A stretch of 51,940 bases of DNA from CAZYEI01 sp964646425 (GCA_964646425.1 CAZYEI010000006.1:1-51940), one strand, 5' to 3'. Positions 17,464 to 26,090 are shown, counted from the first letter of the stretch. The notes: generated from the letters alone by a model not told the origin. Made by a program: numbers and translations.

Positions 17464-18807
17464 TTATCCTCTAGCATTATCAACAATTTCTGATTCACTT
17501 TGGATTTTTGCTTCAAGATTATACTTAGATACCATATCTTTGTTTTTGATATATGACAAAATCTCTTGGTATGCGTTCTTTAATTGAGGATATTTAATCA
17601 TTTTTGGACGTGTATAAGTATTATTTAATAAATATTCAGCTAATGATTTAGCCGCATCGCTACCAAATAATGATTCATTTTGCAATAAAGATTTATGTGT
17701 TGGGTATGTTCCAATTGCATCATATAGCATTTTTGATGAATCGGCATTTGTTAAAAATTTAACAACGGTAGCTGCTGACTCAACATCTTTTGTATGTGTT
17801 GTTACGCCAAATTCATATGATCCACATGGTGTGGCAACAATATTACTTTTATTTCCTTTTTCATCTTCATAAACAGGATAAGGCATAATATCATAATGTC
17901 CTTTAACTTTTAAATTCTCATTTTCAATTGTTCGAACATTCCATGGGCCATAAATCTCAAATGCAATTTCTTCTTCTGCAAATGCTGTCTCTTTTGAACC
18001 AGAATAAACCCAAGATTCTCCATTTCCCAATCCTTTAGTTGAAAAGAATTGTTCTATTTGTTTAATGCCCGCAACTGACTTTTCACTAGTTAATGCTTCT
18101 TTAACATGGTCATCACTACCAAATGAACCACCAGCACTATAAACCAATGGTGAATATAAATACATATAGCCATCTGTTCCAAAACCGAAATTCAATTTAA
18201 TTTGATAAGCTTTATTGTTTTCTTTTAAAATTTTCATAGCATCCATTACATCAGTCCAAGACCAAGGATTTTCTAAAGTACCGAAATCATTAATTCCTAC
18301 AGATTTTAACAAATCTATATTGTAATATAATCCACCTGGAGCTTCCATTGCACCTAATGCATATAATTTTCCGTCGATCGTAGAAGCTTCAATTACACTA
18401 TCAATATAAGAATCTTTTTCAGTTTCACTAACATAGGATGTAATATCCTTTAAAATTTCATTATAAGCTTTTGCAGTAATATCTGATGAATCAACCGCAA
18501 TTACATCGGGAAGTCCATTAGTTAAAAGCGCTCCATTAATTTTTGTTTCCAAAGTCGAACCATAAAACTCCATGCTAATTACCAGTCTTTGCCCTTTTGA
18601 ATTAGTGATTTCTTGTGAATTAAACAAAGATTGCAATTGCTTATATACTTTTCCTTCAGGTTCCTCACTTGATTTATGAACCCAAACTTTAACAATTTTA
18701 GTTCCTATATTACCAGTATCATCACTTTTAGATGTATTATTTTCGCCACCACAACCAGCTAATAATAATAAAATTAATAATAAGCTTAATTTCTTTTTCA
18801 TAATCAT
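17464..18807 (-). CDS. Extracellular sugar-binding lipoprotein of the fructan ABC importer
   Basis: CUT1-type solute-binding protein of 447 residues with lipobox LLAGC. The mature domain has family features: VWVHKSSEEPEGK, LPDVIAVDS, LYALGAMEAPGGLYYN, EIAFEIYGPWNVR, and the late FLTNADSSKMLYDAIGTYPT. It binds oligosaccharide outside the membrane and hands it to the two permeases encoded next. It is the first gene of the operon, about 97 nt downstream of the inferred transcription start. The ATG at 18807 is chosen over the one at 18801 because a strong AAAGGGGAA site reaches it with 7-nt spacing if the intervening hairpin at 18812-18834 folds. There is no good site without that hairpin. Confidence 0.9.
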   Translation of the reverse strand: MIMKKKLSLLLILLLLAGCGGENNTSKSDDTGNIGTKIVKVWVHKSSEEPEGKVYKQLQSLFNSQEITNSKGQRLVISMEFYGSTLETKINGALLTNGLPDVIAVDSSDITAKAYNEILKDITSYVSETEKDSYIDSVIEASTIDGKLYALGAMEAPGGLYYNIDLLKSVGINDFGTLENPWSWTDVMDAMKILKENNKAYQIKLNFGFGTDGYMYLYSPLVYSAGGSFGSDDHVKEALTSEKSVAGIKQIEQFFSTKGLGNGESWVYSGSKETAFAEEEIAFEIYGPWNVRTIENENLKVKGHYDIMPYPVYEDEKGNKSNIVATPCGSYEFGVTTHTKDVESAATVVKFLTNADSSKMLYDAIGTYPTHKSLLQNESLFGSDAAKSLAEYLLNNTYTRPKMIKYPQLKNAYQEILSYIKNKDMVSKYNLEAKIQSESEIVDNARG

Positions 18808-18811
18808 TATT

Positions 18812-18846
18812 TTTCAATTTAGTTCAAATTGAAACTATTCCCCTTT
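18812..18846 (-). promoter_or_regulatory. Shine-Dalgarno site separated from its start codon by a hairpin
   Basis: Minus-strand leader of the binding-protein gene. AAAGGGGAA (18838-18846) lies 30 nt before the ATG at 18807. Between them is a perfect 9-bp stem (18826-18834 with 18812-18820, TTTCAATTT/AAATTGAAA) and a 5-nt loop. If the stem folds, the site is brought to 7 nt from the ATG. If it opens, spacing is too long. This could make translation depend on folding. Confidence 0.5.
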
Positions 18847-18887
18847 CCTATTTTTTTATGGATAATATTTCATATTATGAGAAGATA

Positions 18888-18901
18888 TGAAAACCTTTCC
18901 A
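18888..18901 (-). promoter_or_regulatory. LacI-type operator, downstream site
   Basis: TGAAAACCTTTCCA, an imperfect palindrome differing from the site at 18948-18961 at only 2 of 14 positions. It lies just after the likely transcription start (near 18904), a position where a repressor blocks initiation. The likely binder is the LacI regulator at 4349-5311. Confidence 0.55.
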
Positions 18902-18910
18902 TCTATTTTT

Positions 18911-18939
18911 ATATTAACGCTTATATTTCAATCTGTCAA
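18911..18939 (-). promoter_or_regulatory. Main promoter of the fructan operon
   Basis: Consensus TTGACA (18934-18939), a 17-bp spacer and TAATAT (18911-18916) on the minus strand. It drives the binding-protein gene and, since no terminator was seen, probably the whole run of genes down to the terminator at 215-254. Operators flank it on both sides. Confidence 0.8.
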
Positions 18940-18947
18940 TATATTTT

Positions 18948-18961
18948 TGAAAGCGTTTCCA
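18948..18961 (-). promoter_or_regulatory. LacI-type operator or cre site, upstream site
   Basis: TGAAAGCGTTTCCA with the central CG typical of LacI/GalR operators, just upstream of the -35 box. It also fits the CcpA catabolite-repression consensus with one mismatch, so either protein could bind. It lies exactly 60 bp from the sister site at 18888-18901. Confidence 0.6.
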
Positions 18962-18980
18962 TATTTTATTTAAGCCTAAA

Positions 18981-19010
18981 TAAAAAAGTAGAATATCATT
19001 ATATTCCACT
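18981..19010 (-). terminator. Terminator of the MFS transporter gene
   Basis: Ten-base stem with one G-U pair (18987-18996 with 19001-19010, AGTAGAATAT/ATATTCCACT) and a CATT loop. On the minus strand it is followed by TTTTTTA. It lies about 20 bp after the MFS stop codon and insulates that gene from the fructan promoter. Confidence 0.7.
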
Positions 19011-19028
19011 TCTAAATAAATTTTATTA

Positions 19029-20201
19029 CTAAATCTTATATTCTATTTTTTTATTCATAATTCTTATCATTAGGATAATTAATACAACGAATATCGTTAA
19101 AAACATTGGCAGTAATTTAATACTTAAATGTTGTGCTATTAAGCCAAACAAAGGAGGCATAAATGTAGTACCAACATAAGCACTTGCCATTTGTACACCA
19201 ATAATCGATTGCGAATTTTCTTTTCCAAAATTTTGTGGTGTTGAATGCAAAATTGCTGGGTAAATCGGAGCACATCCTAGCCCAATGGTTATAAATCCAA
19301 CCAATGATATTGTATATGTTTTTATCGGTAAAAATAATAAAATAATACCTAATATTATTACTATCATCCCTAAATTAATCATTTTTTTATCTCCAAGTTT
19401 TTCTGTAATAAAACCTGAAATTAATCTTCCAAATGTTATCCCCAAACAAAACAATGATGCAAATGAGGCTGCAATTTGTGCATCTATTTTCTTATAATTA
19501 ACAAGATAACTACTCGCCCATAGCATCGTTGTTTGTTCAATTGTACAATAGCAAAATAAGGCAATCAATACAAATGGAACGCCTGTTATTTTTAATGTTT
19601 GAATCATTGATAATGATCTTATTTTTTTATCTTCTCCAGATGTGGGACTATTTTTGGTTTTAGTCCACATTGGTATACTAAGAAATAGAATTATGCTTAA
19701 AATAATTTGAATAATCGAAACAATTCTATAGCCACCACTCCAACCAAATCCACCAGAAAGAGAATAACTCATGATATAAGGGCTTATGATTGTACCTATA
19801 CCCCAAAAGCAATGTAACCAACTCATATGTTTAGATGAATAATGGATTGCAACATAATTATTTAATGCTGCATCTATTGCTCCTGCACCCAAACCATATG
19901 GGATAGCCAATAAGCACAATTGCCAAAATTCTTGTGAAAAAGAAAAACCAAGCATCGCAATAGCTGTTAACAAAACACTAACTGAAGTAACTACAGCAGT
20001 TCCTAGTTTCTTATTTAATTTAGCAGAAAACAAACTTGATATTATCGTACCACCAGATATAATCATCGTAATTATTCCAGCATAAGATAAATCTATTCCT
20101 AATTCTTTATGCATAATAGGCCATGCCGAGCCAAGTAATGAATCAGGCAAGCCCAAACTAATAAAAGCCAAATATATGATTGCCAGTAATAATGAATACA
20201 T
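19029..20201 (-). CDS. Major facilitator superfamily transporter
   Basis: A 390-residue membrane protein with about twelve hydrophobic segments and the MFS layout. The first half opens with SLGLPDSLLGSAWPIM and contains a motif-A-like loop, SAKLNKKLGTAV. The second half repeats it as FITEKLGDKKM. The overall look is of the sugar/proton symporter-like or drug/H+ MFS proteins common in Bacillota. The substrate cannot be read from the sequence. It has its own promoter (20229-20257) and terminator, so it is not part of the fructan operon although it lies next to it. GGAGGA ribosome-binding site. Confidence 0.8.
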   Translation of the reverse strand: MYSLLLAIIYLAFISLGLPDSLLGSAWPIMHKELGIDLSYAGIITMIISGGTIISSLFSAKLNKKLGTAVVTSVSVLLTAIAMLGFSFSQEFWQLCLLAIPYGLGAGAIDAALNNYVAIHYSSKHMSWLHCFWGIGTIISPYIMSYSLSGGFGWSGGYRIVSIIQIILSIILFLSIPMWTKTKNSPTSGEDKKIRSLSMIQTLKITGVPFVLIALFCYCTIEQTTMLWASSYLVNYKKIDAQIAASFASLFCLGITFGRLISGFITEKLGDKKMINLGMIVIILGIILLFLPIKTYTISLVGFITIGLGCAPIYPAILHSTPQNFGKENSQSIIGVQMASAYVGTTFMPPLFGLIAQHLSIKLLPMFLTIFVVLIILMIRIMNKKIEYKI

Positions 20202-20228
20202 TTTTCATCCTCCGATTTAACTATGGCT

Positions 20229-20257
20229 ATTCTAACACTTTTATTTTTTTAATACAA
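20229..20257 (-). promoter_or_regulatory. Promoter of the MFS transporter gene
   Basis: TTGTAT (20252-20257), a 17-bp spacer and TAGAAT (20229-20234) on the minus strand, about 28 bp before the MFS start codon. Confidence 0.55.
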
Positions 20258-20285
20258 TAAATATCAAAACTAAAATTTTTGCTTG

Positions 20286-20314
20286 TTTACACAACAAATA
20301 ATAAATGTTAAAAT
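20286..20314 (+). promoter_or_regulatory. Promoter of the small membrane protein gene
   Basis: TTTACA (20286-20291), a 17-bp spacer and TAAAAT (20309-20314), with TG one base before the -10 box. It overlaps an upstream in-frame ATG at 20305, which argues that the true start is the later ATG at 20341. Confidence 0.6.
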
Positions 20315-20340
20315 TTAAAAAAAGAAAGGATGTATTTAAT

Positions 20341-20691
20341 ATGGAAAATAGCAACAAAAAAAATAAAGTTTCAGGAATTATCGCAATAATAACTTCTTCA
20401 ATTGCAAGTTTAACTTTTATCGCAGCCCTATTTTTTGCTATAAATTTCTTTATTACTATTGATGCCTATAAAAAACCAGAAGATAATGGAAGTGGATGGG
20501 GACTTTTCATCTATCTATTGGTTTATATAATAACTGTTTTAATTTGTGCACCTTTTTCTGTATCCAGTATAATATTAGGAAAAATCGCCAAAAAATGGAA
20601 TAAAAAAATCGGAAATATTTGCTTATTTACAAATATTGGATATTTAACTACACTTTTAGTAATCTTTATATTAATGAAGATTCTTGTATAA
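20341..20691 (+). CDS. Small membrane protein with three hydrophobic segments
   Basis: A 116-residue protein. A Lys/Asn-rich start is followed by a first hydrophobic segment (GIIAIITSSIASLTFIAALF), a short polar loop with DAYKKPEDNGSGWG, a second segment (LFIYLLVYIITVLI), a lysine-rich loop (GKIAKKWNKKIG), and a last segment. The layout resembles DUF4190-like small membrane proteins, but I do not recognise the family with confidence. The start at 20341 is chosen because AAAGGA lies about 10 nt before it and the promoter overlaps any earlier start. It is a single gene between divergent and convergent neighbours. Confidence 0.6.
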   Translation: MENSNKKNKVSGIIAIITSSIASLTFIAALFFAINFFITIDAYKKPEDNGSGWGLFIYLLVYIITVLICAPFSVSSIILGKIAKKWNKKIGNICLFTNIGYLTTLLVIFILMKILV

Positions 20692-20734
20692 AATTATATT
20701 TTTAAGAATCCTATTATAATAATTTTCATAACAT

Positions 20735-21898
20735 TTATTTAGCTAATTTTCTTACTGCTTTAGCTACATTTGGCACAACTCTTTCATCAAATGGAGAAGG
20801 AATAATATAATTTGGTGTTAATTCGTTTTCTTTTATTACATTTGCAATTGCATATGATGCTGCAATTTTCATTTCCTCAGTTATTGCTTTAGTTTTAGAA
20901 TCTAATGCTCCTCTAAAAATACCAGGAAATGCAAGTATATTATTAACTTGATTAGGATAATCACTTCTTCCTGTGCCAATAATATATGCTCCCGCCTCCT
21001 TAGCATCTTCATAAGATATTTCAGGATTAGGATTTGCTAATGCAAAAACAAAAGGAAAAGGATTCATAGATTTAATCATATCTTTTGTTACAATATTTGG
21101 AGCACTTACACCAATAAAGCAATCAGCGCCTTTCATTAAGGAAGCTAAAGTATTATCATTTCCGACTTTTGAATCAATAATAGAATCATCTATTAATTCT
21201 TTAATTAGAAAATCATATGTTTCATATTTTGATTTATCAACAACACCTTGAAGATTATAAGCATAAATATGTTTTACTCCCAATTTTTTTAAATGACGAG
21301 CAATAGAAGAACCGGCAGCACCAGTACCTGAAATAATAACCGTTAATGAATCTAAACTTTTACCACATAATTTGCAACCATTTATTAATGCTGCACCTAT
21401 AACTATCGCTGTTCCATGTTGATCATCATGAAAAACCGGGATATCTAATAACTCTTTTAATTTTCTTTCAATATAAACACATCTAGGAGCCGAAATATCT
21501 TCTAAATTTATCCCCCCAAAACTTGGCGAAATATTAACTATCGTTTTAATTATTTCATCACAATCTTTAGTATTTAGACAGATAGGTACTGCATCAATAT
21601 TAGCAAATTTTTTAAATAAGATTGCTTTACCTTCCATAACTGGAATTCCTGCATGTGGTCCAATATCCCCCAAGCCTAGAACTGCACTCCCGTCACTAAC
21701 AACTGCTATCATATTACCTTTTGAGGTATATTTATATACCTCATTTTTATTATTTTTTATTTTTAAGCATGGTTCAGCCACTCCAGGAGTATATAAAAGC
21801 GTTAAATCATTGGCATCTCTAATTTCAACTTTCGATACAATTTCTATTTTTCCTTTTAATTTTTCATGAAGTTCTAAAGATTTTTTATTATAATCCAT
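20735..21898 (-). CDS. Malic enzyme (oxaloacetate-decarboxylating malate dehydrogenase)
   Basis: Converts malate to pyruvate and CO2 with reduction of NAD(P). About 387 residues, the size of the short bacterial malic enzymes such as YtsJ. Motifs in order: LYTPGVAEPC, GSAVLGLGDIGPHAGIPVMEGK, FHDDQHGTAIV (metal and malate binding), the dinucleotide fold GTGAAGSSIARHLKKLG, and FALANPNPEISYEDA. The ATG at 21898 is preferred because a GGGAG site lies 9 nt before it; the frame opens eight codons earlier without one. It would supply pyruvate and reducing power. A lone TATAAT at 21928-21933 may be its -10 box. Confidence 0.92.
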   Translation of the reverse strand: MDYNKKSLELHEKLKGKIEIVSKVEIRDANDLTLLYTPGVAEPCLKIKNNKNEVYKYTSKGNMIAVVSDGSAVLGLGDIGPHAGIPVMEGKAILFKKFANIDAVPICLNTKDCDEIIKTIVNISPSFGGINLEDISAPRCVYIERKLKELLDIPVFHDDQHGTAIVIGAALINGCKLCGKSLDSLTVIISGTGAAGSSIARHLKKLGVKHIYAYNLQGVVDKSKYETYDFLIKELIDDSIIDSKVGNDNTLASLMKGADCFIGVSAPNIVTKDMIKSMNPFPFVFALANPNPEISYEDAKEAGAYIIGTGRSDYPNQVNNILAFPGIFRGALDSKTKAITEEMKIAASYAIANVIKENELTPNYIIPSPFDERVVPNVAKAVRKLAK

Positions 21899-21927
21899 AT
21901 TAATTATCTCCCTATTTTTCATCTATA

Positions 21928-21933
21928 TTATAA
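21928..21933 (-). promoter_or_regulatory. Possible -10 box of the malic enzyme gene
   Basis: TATAAT on the minus strand about 30 nt before the malic enzyme start. The -35 region (TTTTAT) is poor, so this is a weak call. Confidence 0.35.
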
Positions 21934-21988
21934 AAGATTATTAATTGAAATAAAATATTTATTTTAATTATCGCTATAAGACATTATA

Positions 21989-21997
21989 TGCTATAAT
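21989..21997 (+). promoter_or_regulatory. Extended -10 promoter of the MATE gene
   Basis: TGCTATAAT, a full extended -10 element, 27 nt before the GTG start. No convincing -35 box. Confidence 0.5.
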
Positions 21998-22023
21998 TGA
22001 TAAAGTTATGGAGTTGATTTAAA

Positions 22024-23394
22024 GTGACCAAAGAAGAAAAGTATTATACAAAAATGACTAAAACCCCAATCGCTAAGTTAATATTAATTCTTGGCATTCC
22101 TACAACTATATCAATGCTAATAACCAATTTATACAATCTAGTAGATACTTACTTTGTGGGGACATTAGGATTTAGTCAACAAGGAGCAACAGGAATTTTA
22201 TTTACTTTACAATGTATTATTCAAGCTATCGCATTTATGCTTGGTCAAGGTTCCGGGGCTTATGTATCTAAAACTTTAGCAAACAAAGATAGTAAAACAG
22301 CTTCTAAATATGTCTCAAGTGCCTTTTATCTTGGAGCATTATTAGGATTAATATTAATGATAATTGGCTTAATTTTTTTAGAACCATTTATGAAATTACT
22401 TGGAAGCAGTGATACAATTCTTCCATACGCCAAAGAATATGGATTATGGGTTTTAATATCTTCACCCTTTATGATTTGTTCATTAATCTTAAACAATAAT
22501 TTAAGATATGAAGGTTTATCATTTGCTTCCATGATTGGATTAGGAGCTGGAGCTATTATTAATATATTCGGAGATTATTGTTTCATTAATATCTTACATT
22601 TAGGAGTATTTGGTGCTGGAATGGCAACTGCTATTTCACAAATTATTAGTTTTTTTATTCTATTAATATTTTTTCTAAAAAAAGCACAAAGCAAAATATC
22701 TCTAAAATTTGTTAGCACAAAATTTACAATTTATTCACAAATTATTTTATGTGGCTTCCCCTCATTTATCAGACAAGGACTTACATCAATTTCTAGTGGC
22801 ATTTTAAATAACCTTACTAAAGTATATGGCGATACTGCAATTGCAGCAATGAGTGTCGTTAATAGATATTCATCTTTTGTATTATGTGTAGGCTTAGGAA
22901 TAGGACAAGGTTTTCAACCAGTTGCTTCATTTAATTATCAAGCAAAAGAATATAAACGTGTTAAACAAAGTATGTTATTTACTATTAAATTTGGCATAAT
23001 TGCAGTAGGACTATTAGCTTTAATCGGTTTAAGCTTTCCAAGCGCAATAATATCATTATTCCAAAAAAATATCGAAGTAATAAGCATTGGTAAATTTGCT
23101 ATGATTGCTTCATCAATTGGTGTAATTTTCTTACCTATATCAGTAACAACTAATATGTTATACCAAAGCATTAGAAAATCAACTACTGCTTCTATTTTAG
23201 CTTTATTACGTTCAGGATTAATATTAATACCGATTTTATTTTTATTAGAAACTTTATTTGGTTTAAAGGGAATCCAATTATCACAACCTGTAGCCGATAT
23301 TTTAACAAGTTTAATTTCAATTCCTTTTATGCTTCATTTTCTTTATAAGACACCAAATTCAATCAAAGATGAACAACAAAAAAACGCTTATTAA
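22024..23394 (+). CDS. MATE-family efflux transporter
   Basis: A 456-residue exporter with about twelve membrane segments. The N-terminal half opens TPIAKLILILGIPTTISMLITNLYNLVDTYFVG, the typical MATE start, followed by GQGSGAYVSKTLANKD. The second half has the repeat CGFPSFIRQGLTSISSGILNN and IGQGFQPVASFNYQAK. Such proteins export drugs or metabolites using a Na+ or H+ gradient, and the substrate is unknown. Translation most likely starts at the GTG at 22024, since GGAG lies 10 nt before it. The stop codon lies in the loop of the bidirectional terminator at 23378-23409. Confidence 0.9.
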   Translation: MTKEEKYYTKMTKTPIAKLILILGIPTTISMLITNLYNLVDTYFVGTLGFSQQGATGILFTLQCIIQAIAFMLGQGSGAYVSKTLANKDSKTASKYVSSAFYLGALLGLILMIIGLIFLEPFMKLLGSSDTILPYAKEYGLWVLISSPFMICSLILNNNLRYEGLSFASMIGLGAGAIINIFGDYCFINILHLGVFGAGMATAISQIISFFILLIFFLKKAQSKISLKFVSTKFTIYSQIILCGFPSFIRQGLTSISSGILNNLTKVYGDTAIAAMSVVNRYSSFVLCVGLGIGQGFQPVASFNYQAKEYKRVKQSMLFTIKFGIIAVGLLALIGLSFPSAIISLFQKNIEVISIGKFAMIASSIGVIFLPISVTTNMLYQSIRKSTTASILALLRSGLILIPILFLLETLFGLKGIQLSQPVADILTSLISIPFMLHFLYKTPNSIKDEQQKNAY

Positions 23395-23409
23395 TTTAAG
23401 CGTTTTTTT
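23378..23409. terminator. Bidirectional terminator between the MATE and ytpR genes
   Basis: Perfect 13-bp stem (23378-23390 with 23397-23409, core AACGCTTA/TAAGCGTT) with a 6-nt loop. A-tracts and T-tracts on either side serve both strands. The MATE stop codon lies in the loop and the ytpR stop lies in the right arm, so both genes end inside their own terminator. Confidence 0.85.
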
Positions 23410-24001
23410 ATACAATAAATTCTTGTCCTATTTCAAAAGTATCATCTAATAAATATAATCCTTTTACTTCTTCTGTAGGAATGCCAAGTTCTCTTTTTGA
23501 ACAAAGCATTCCAAAGGATTTATATCCTTTCAACATTCCCTCTTTAATAAGAGTTGAATCCGGCATTAAACATCCTATCATTGCAACAACAACTTTACAA
23601 TCTTTGGCAACATTTTTAGCACCACATACTATTTGCAATACTTCATCTTTTATATCGACATTGCATAGATGTAAATGTGTTCCTTCGATTTCTTCACAAC
23701 TTATTACTTTGCCTACTCTAAATCTTTTACCTTCGATTTCATTAATTTCCGGTAATTTATTTTCTCTTAGTTTAGTATTCACATAATTTAGTAAAGATAA
23801 TGATACATTATAAATAACACCATTAACTTCAATAACTTCAATTTTTGAAATATTAAAGAAATTATATGCAATTACTTCTTCATTATGATAGACAACACTA
23901 AATTCTCCAAAATTTTTATAGTTAGTTGGTGTTTTATCATATTGAACTTTAATCAATAATACATCTCCAACTCCATCTTTATTATAATAAAATGAGGCCA
24001 T
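23408..24001 (-). CDS. ytpR: YtpR-like tRNA-binding-domain protein
   Basis: A 197-residue protein. Its C-terminal half is an OB-fold of the EMAPII/tRNA-binding type: VGKVISCEEIEGTHLHLCNVD, LQIVCGAKNVAKDCKVVVA, SFGMLCSKRELGI. This is the domain found at the N-terminus of PheT and as free-standing YtpR in Bacillota. The N-terminal half has the small YtpR-specific domain (MASFYYNKDGVGDVLLI). It presumably binds tRNA, but the physiological role is not settled. It starts 6 nt after trmB and probably belongs to the pepV-trmB-ytpR operon. The stop lies in the bidirectional terminator. Confidence 0.88.
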   Translation of the reverse strand: MASFYYNKDGVGDVLLIKVQYDKTPTNYKNFGEFSVVYHNEEVIAYNFFNISKIEVIEVNGVIYNVSLSLLNYVNTKLRENKLPEINEIEGKRFRVGKVISCEEIEGTHLHLCNVDIKDEVLQIVCGAKNVAKDCKVVVAMIGCLMPDSTLIKEGMLKGYKSFGMLCSKRELGIPTEEVKGLYLLDDTFEIGQEFIV

Positions 24002-24007
24002 TTTAAT

Positions 24008-24646
24008 CTACTCCTTTACTGCCACAAGACGATTAATATTCTTACCAACGCTACGGAATCTTCTTTCATATTCGCTCATTGCATCATTGTTTTCATCGAA
24101 TCGGTAATCACTTGTTGATTCCAATAATTTAAAACCACATGTAGGGATAATTTCAAAAGAATAAGCAAATAAATCATCGTTATCAGTTTTCATAATAATT
24201 TTACCATCATCTTTTAAAAGCTTTTTATAAATACTCAAAAATAATGGTGAAGTTAATCTTCTTTTTTCATGTCTTTTTTTAGGCCAAGGATCACTAAAAT
24301 TCAAATATATTACTTCTAAACTTTTAGGTGCTAATATTTTTTCAAGATTAATAGCATCATAGCACATGACTCTAATATTTTCGATTTCAGTTGTTTCCTT
24401 TATTTTTTTTGAAGCAATAGCACATACGGTAGAATAATGTTCAATACCAATAAAATTAGCATCTTTATTCAATGAAGCTATTCCAATAATAAAATCTCCT
24501 TTTCCCATTCCTATTTCTAAACGAAGTGGTTTATTATTACCAAAAAGATTCTCCCATTTAGTACTTAAGTCATCTAACTCTTTAATAATTAAATCACTAT
24601 TATTATCTAAATATGGTTCTGCCCATTTTTTCTTTCTTAATCGCAT
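24008..24646 (-). CDS. trmB: tRNA (guanine-N7-)-methyltransferase
   Basis: Methylates N7 of guanosine 46 in the variable loop of tRNA using S-adenosylmethionine. A 212-residue Rossmann-fold enzyme with the TrmB motifs: LEIGMGKGDFIIGIA (SAM binding), FIGIEHYSTVC, YLNFSDPWPKKRHEKRRLT (the catalytic and RNA-binding signature), and late EYERRF. Usual length. The start codon overlaps the pepV stop by one base (TAATG) and uses the GGAG site inside pepV's final codons, so the two are translationally coupled. Confidence 0.95.
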   Translation of the reverse strand: MRLRKKKWAEPYLDNNSDLIIKELDDLSTKWENLFGNNKPLRLEIGMGKGDFIIGIASLNKDANFIGIEHYSTVCAIASKKIKETTEIENIRVMCYDAINLEKILAPKSLEVIYLNFSDPWPKKRHEKRRLTSPLFLSIYKKLLKDDGKIIMKTDNDDLFAYSFEIIPTCGFKLLESTSDYRFDENNDAMSEYERRFRSVGKNINRLVAVKE

Positions 24647-26004
24647 TATAATTCTCCTATTAACATTAATGCTTCTAAATAAATAGCAAGCCCTAATTCA
24701 AGATTTTTTACTGGTATTCGTTCATTTGCTTGATGTGCTAGTTCTTCTTGATTAGGAAATCCCATTCCAAAAGCAACTGAATTAATTGTTTCTCTTGCAT
24801 ATGTTCCCCCACCAATTGTAAGAGGTTTTGAAACATTATCTCCTGTATTATTAACATATGCCTTCATTAAGGCTTTAATGAATTTTGAATTAGGATCAAC
24901 ATATAATGGTTTTGAATCGCTTTTGCATTCTCCATTATGTAAACTCAATGAATTTAATTTATCTATTAATTCTTCTCCCGTAATATCAATAGGATAACGA
25001 ATATTTAAAGTAAACGAATATTCTCCATTTTCAATATGAGCAAGTCCAACATTCATTGTTAAATTACCCATTCTTTCGCCATCAATATCTATATGCAAAT
25101 TCTTACCAAAACAATCTTCTAAAACATATGCATAATATCTAACAACTTCATTTTCTAACACTGAAGCTAAAAATTTTAATAAGTAGATAACTGCATTCAA
25201 GCCTAAATATGGCATTGCACCATGAGCAAGTTTACCATGAACAACAATAGTTGTGTTCTCATTTTCTTCATATTCTCCGACTATTTTATATTTATTTAAA
25301 AAACATTTAAATTCATTTTCTAATCCTAAATTTCCTTTAATAATTGCTTTAGCATAATCAGGAACCGAATTTGAAGCAACGCCACCATCTAAATAAATAA
25401 TTCTATCATCACTAATTTTACCACTATAGACATAATTCATAATTCCTTTTTCACCATATACTACTGGAAAATCAGCATCAGGAGTAAAACCATATGTAGG
25501 ATGCTCTTTATTTAACACATGGAAATAATGGTGTAAACAAGCACTACCTCTTTCTTCATTTCCTCCAACTACCATAGTGAAACGTTTATTAATATTAGGA
25601 CAATTGTCTTTAATATATTTTAAAGCATAGTAAGCACATAAAGTAGGTCCTTTATCATCCCCACTGCCTCTACCATATACTTCATTGTTAACAACTTCTC
25701 CTAAATATGGATCTAATTCCCAACCAGTTCCAACTGGAACGACATCACAATGTCCTAAAATCATAACTAAATCTTCGCCTGTACCAAAACTAATTTCGGT
25801 AGCATATCCATCACAAGTATCAACATTAAAACCATCTTGTTGTGCCTTTTGAGCAATATAACTTAACGCATTTGCAACTCCATTACCAAAAGGTTTTCCT
25901 TTAGAAATCGTACTCTCATCGTATACCGAAGGAATATTTATCCATTCTTTTAAAGTTTTTAAAAGTGATGGTAATGTTTCCCTTGCAAACAATTTATAAT
26001 CCAT
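24646..26004 (-). CDS. pepV: Dipeptidase PepV, M20 metallopeptidase
   Basis: Cytoplasmic zinc dipeptidase that hydrolyses dipeptides from peptide uptake and turnover. About 452 residues. M20 motifs: metal-binding histidine in GHCDVVPVG, bridging aspartate in GSGDDKGP, catalytic glutamate pair in GGNEERGS, aspartate ligand in TPDADFPVVYGEKG, and the late histidine in QEELAHQANER. The ATG at 26004 is chosen because AAAGGAAG lies 6 nt before it. The promoter at 26034-26062 is just upstream, and trmB and ytpR follow. Confidence 0.93.
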   Translation of the reverse strand: MDYKLFARETLPSLLKTLKEWINIPSVYDESTISKGKPFGNGVANALSYIAQKAQQDGFNVDTCDGYATEISFGTGEDLVMILGHCDVVPVGTGWELDPYLGEVVNNEVYGRGSGDDKGPTLCAYYALKYIKDNCPNINKRFTMVVGGNEERGSACLHHYFHVLNKEHPTYGFTPDADFPVVYGEKGIMNYVYSGKISDDRIIYLDGGVASNSVPDYAKAIIKGNLGLENEFKCFLNKYKIVGEYEENENTTIVVHGKLAHGAMPYLGLNAVIYLLKFLASVLENEVVRYYAYVLEDCFGKNLHIDIDGERMGNLTMNVGLAHIENGEYSFTLNIRYPIDITGEELIDKLNSLSLHNGECKSDSKPLYVDPNSKFIKALMKAYVNNTGDNVSKPLTIGGGTYARETINSVAFGMGFPNQEELAHQANERIPVKNLELGLAIYLEALMLIGEL

Positions 26005-26033
26005 AATTATCTTCCTTTCTAAAAACATTAATA

Positions 26034-26062
26034 ATTATATACTAACCATTAAAAAGTGTAAA
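26034..26062 (-). promoter_or_regulatory. Promoter of pepV-trmB-ytpR
   Basis: TTTACA (26057-26062), a 17-bp spacer and TATAAT (26034-26039) on the minus strand, 30 nt before the pepV ATG. Confidence 0.7.
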
Positions 26063-26090
26063 TATTAAACAATTTTTAAATAATAGAATA

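Noticed and set aside
18829..19032. A 67-codon plus-strand open frame over the fructan promoter region
   Set aside because: It covers the promoter, operators and terminator of minus-strand genes and has no ribosome-binding site or recognisable protein.
20305..20340. Upstream ATG for the small membrane protein
   Set aside because: It overlaps the -10 box of the gene's promoter. The ATG at 20341 has the ribosome-binding site.
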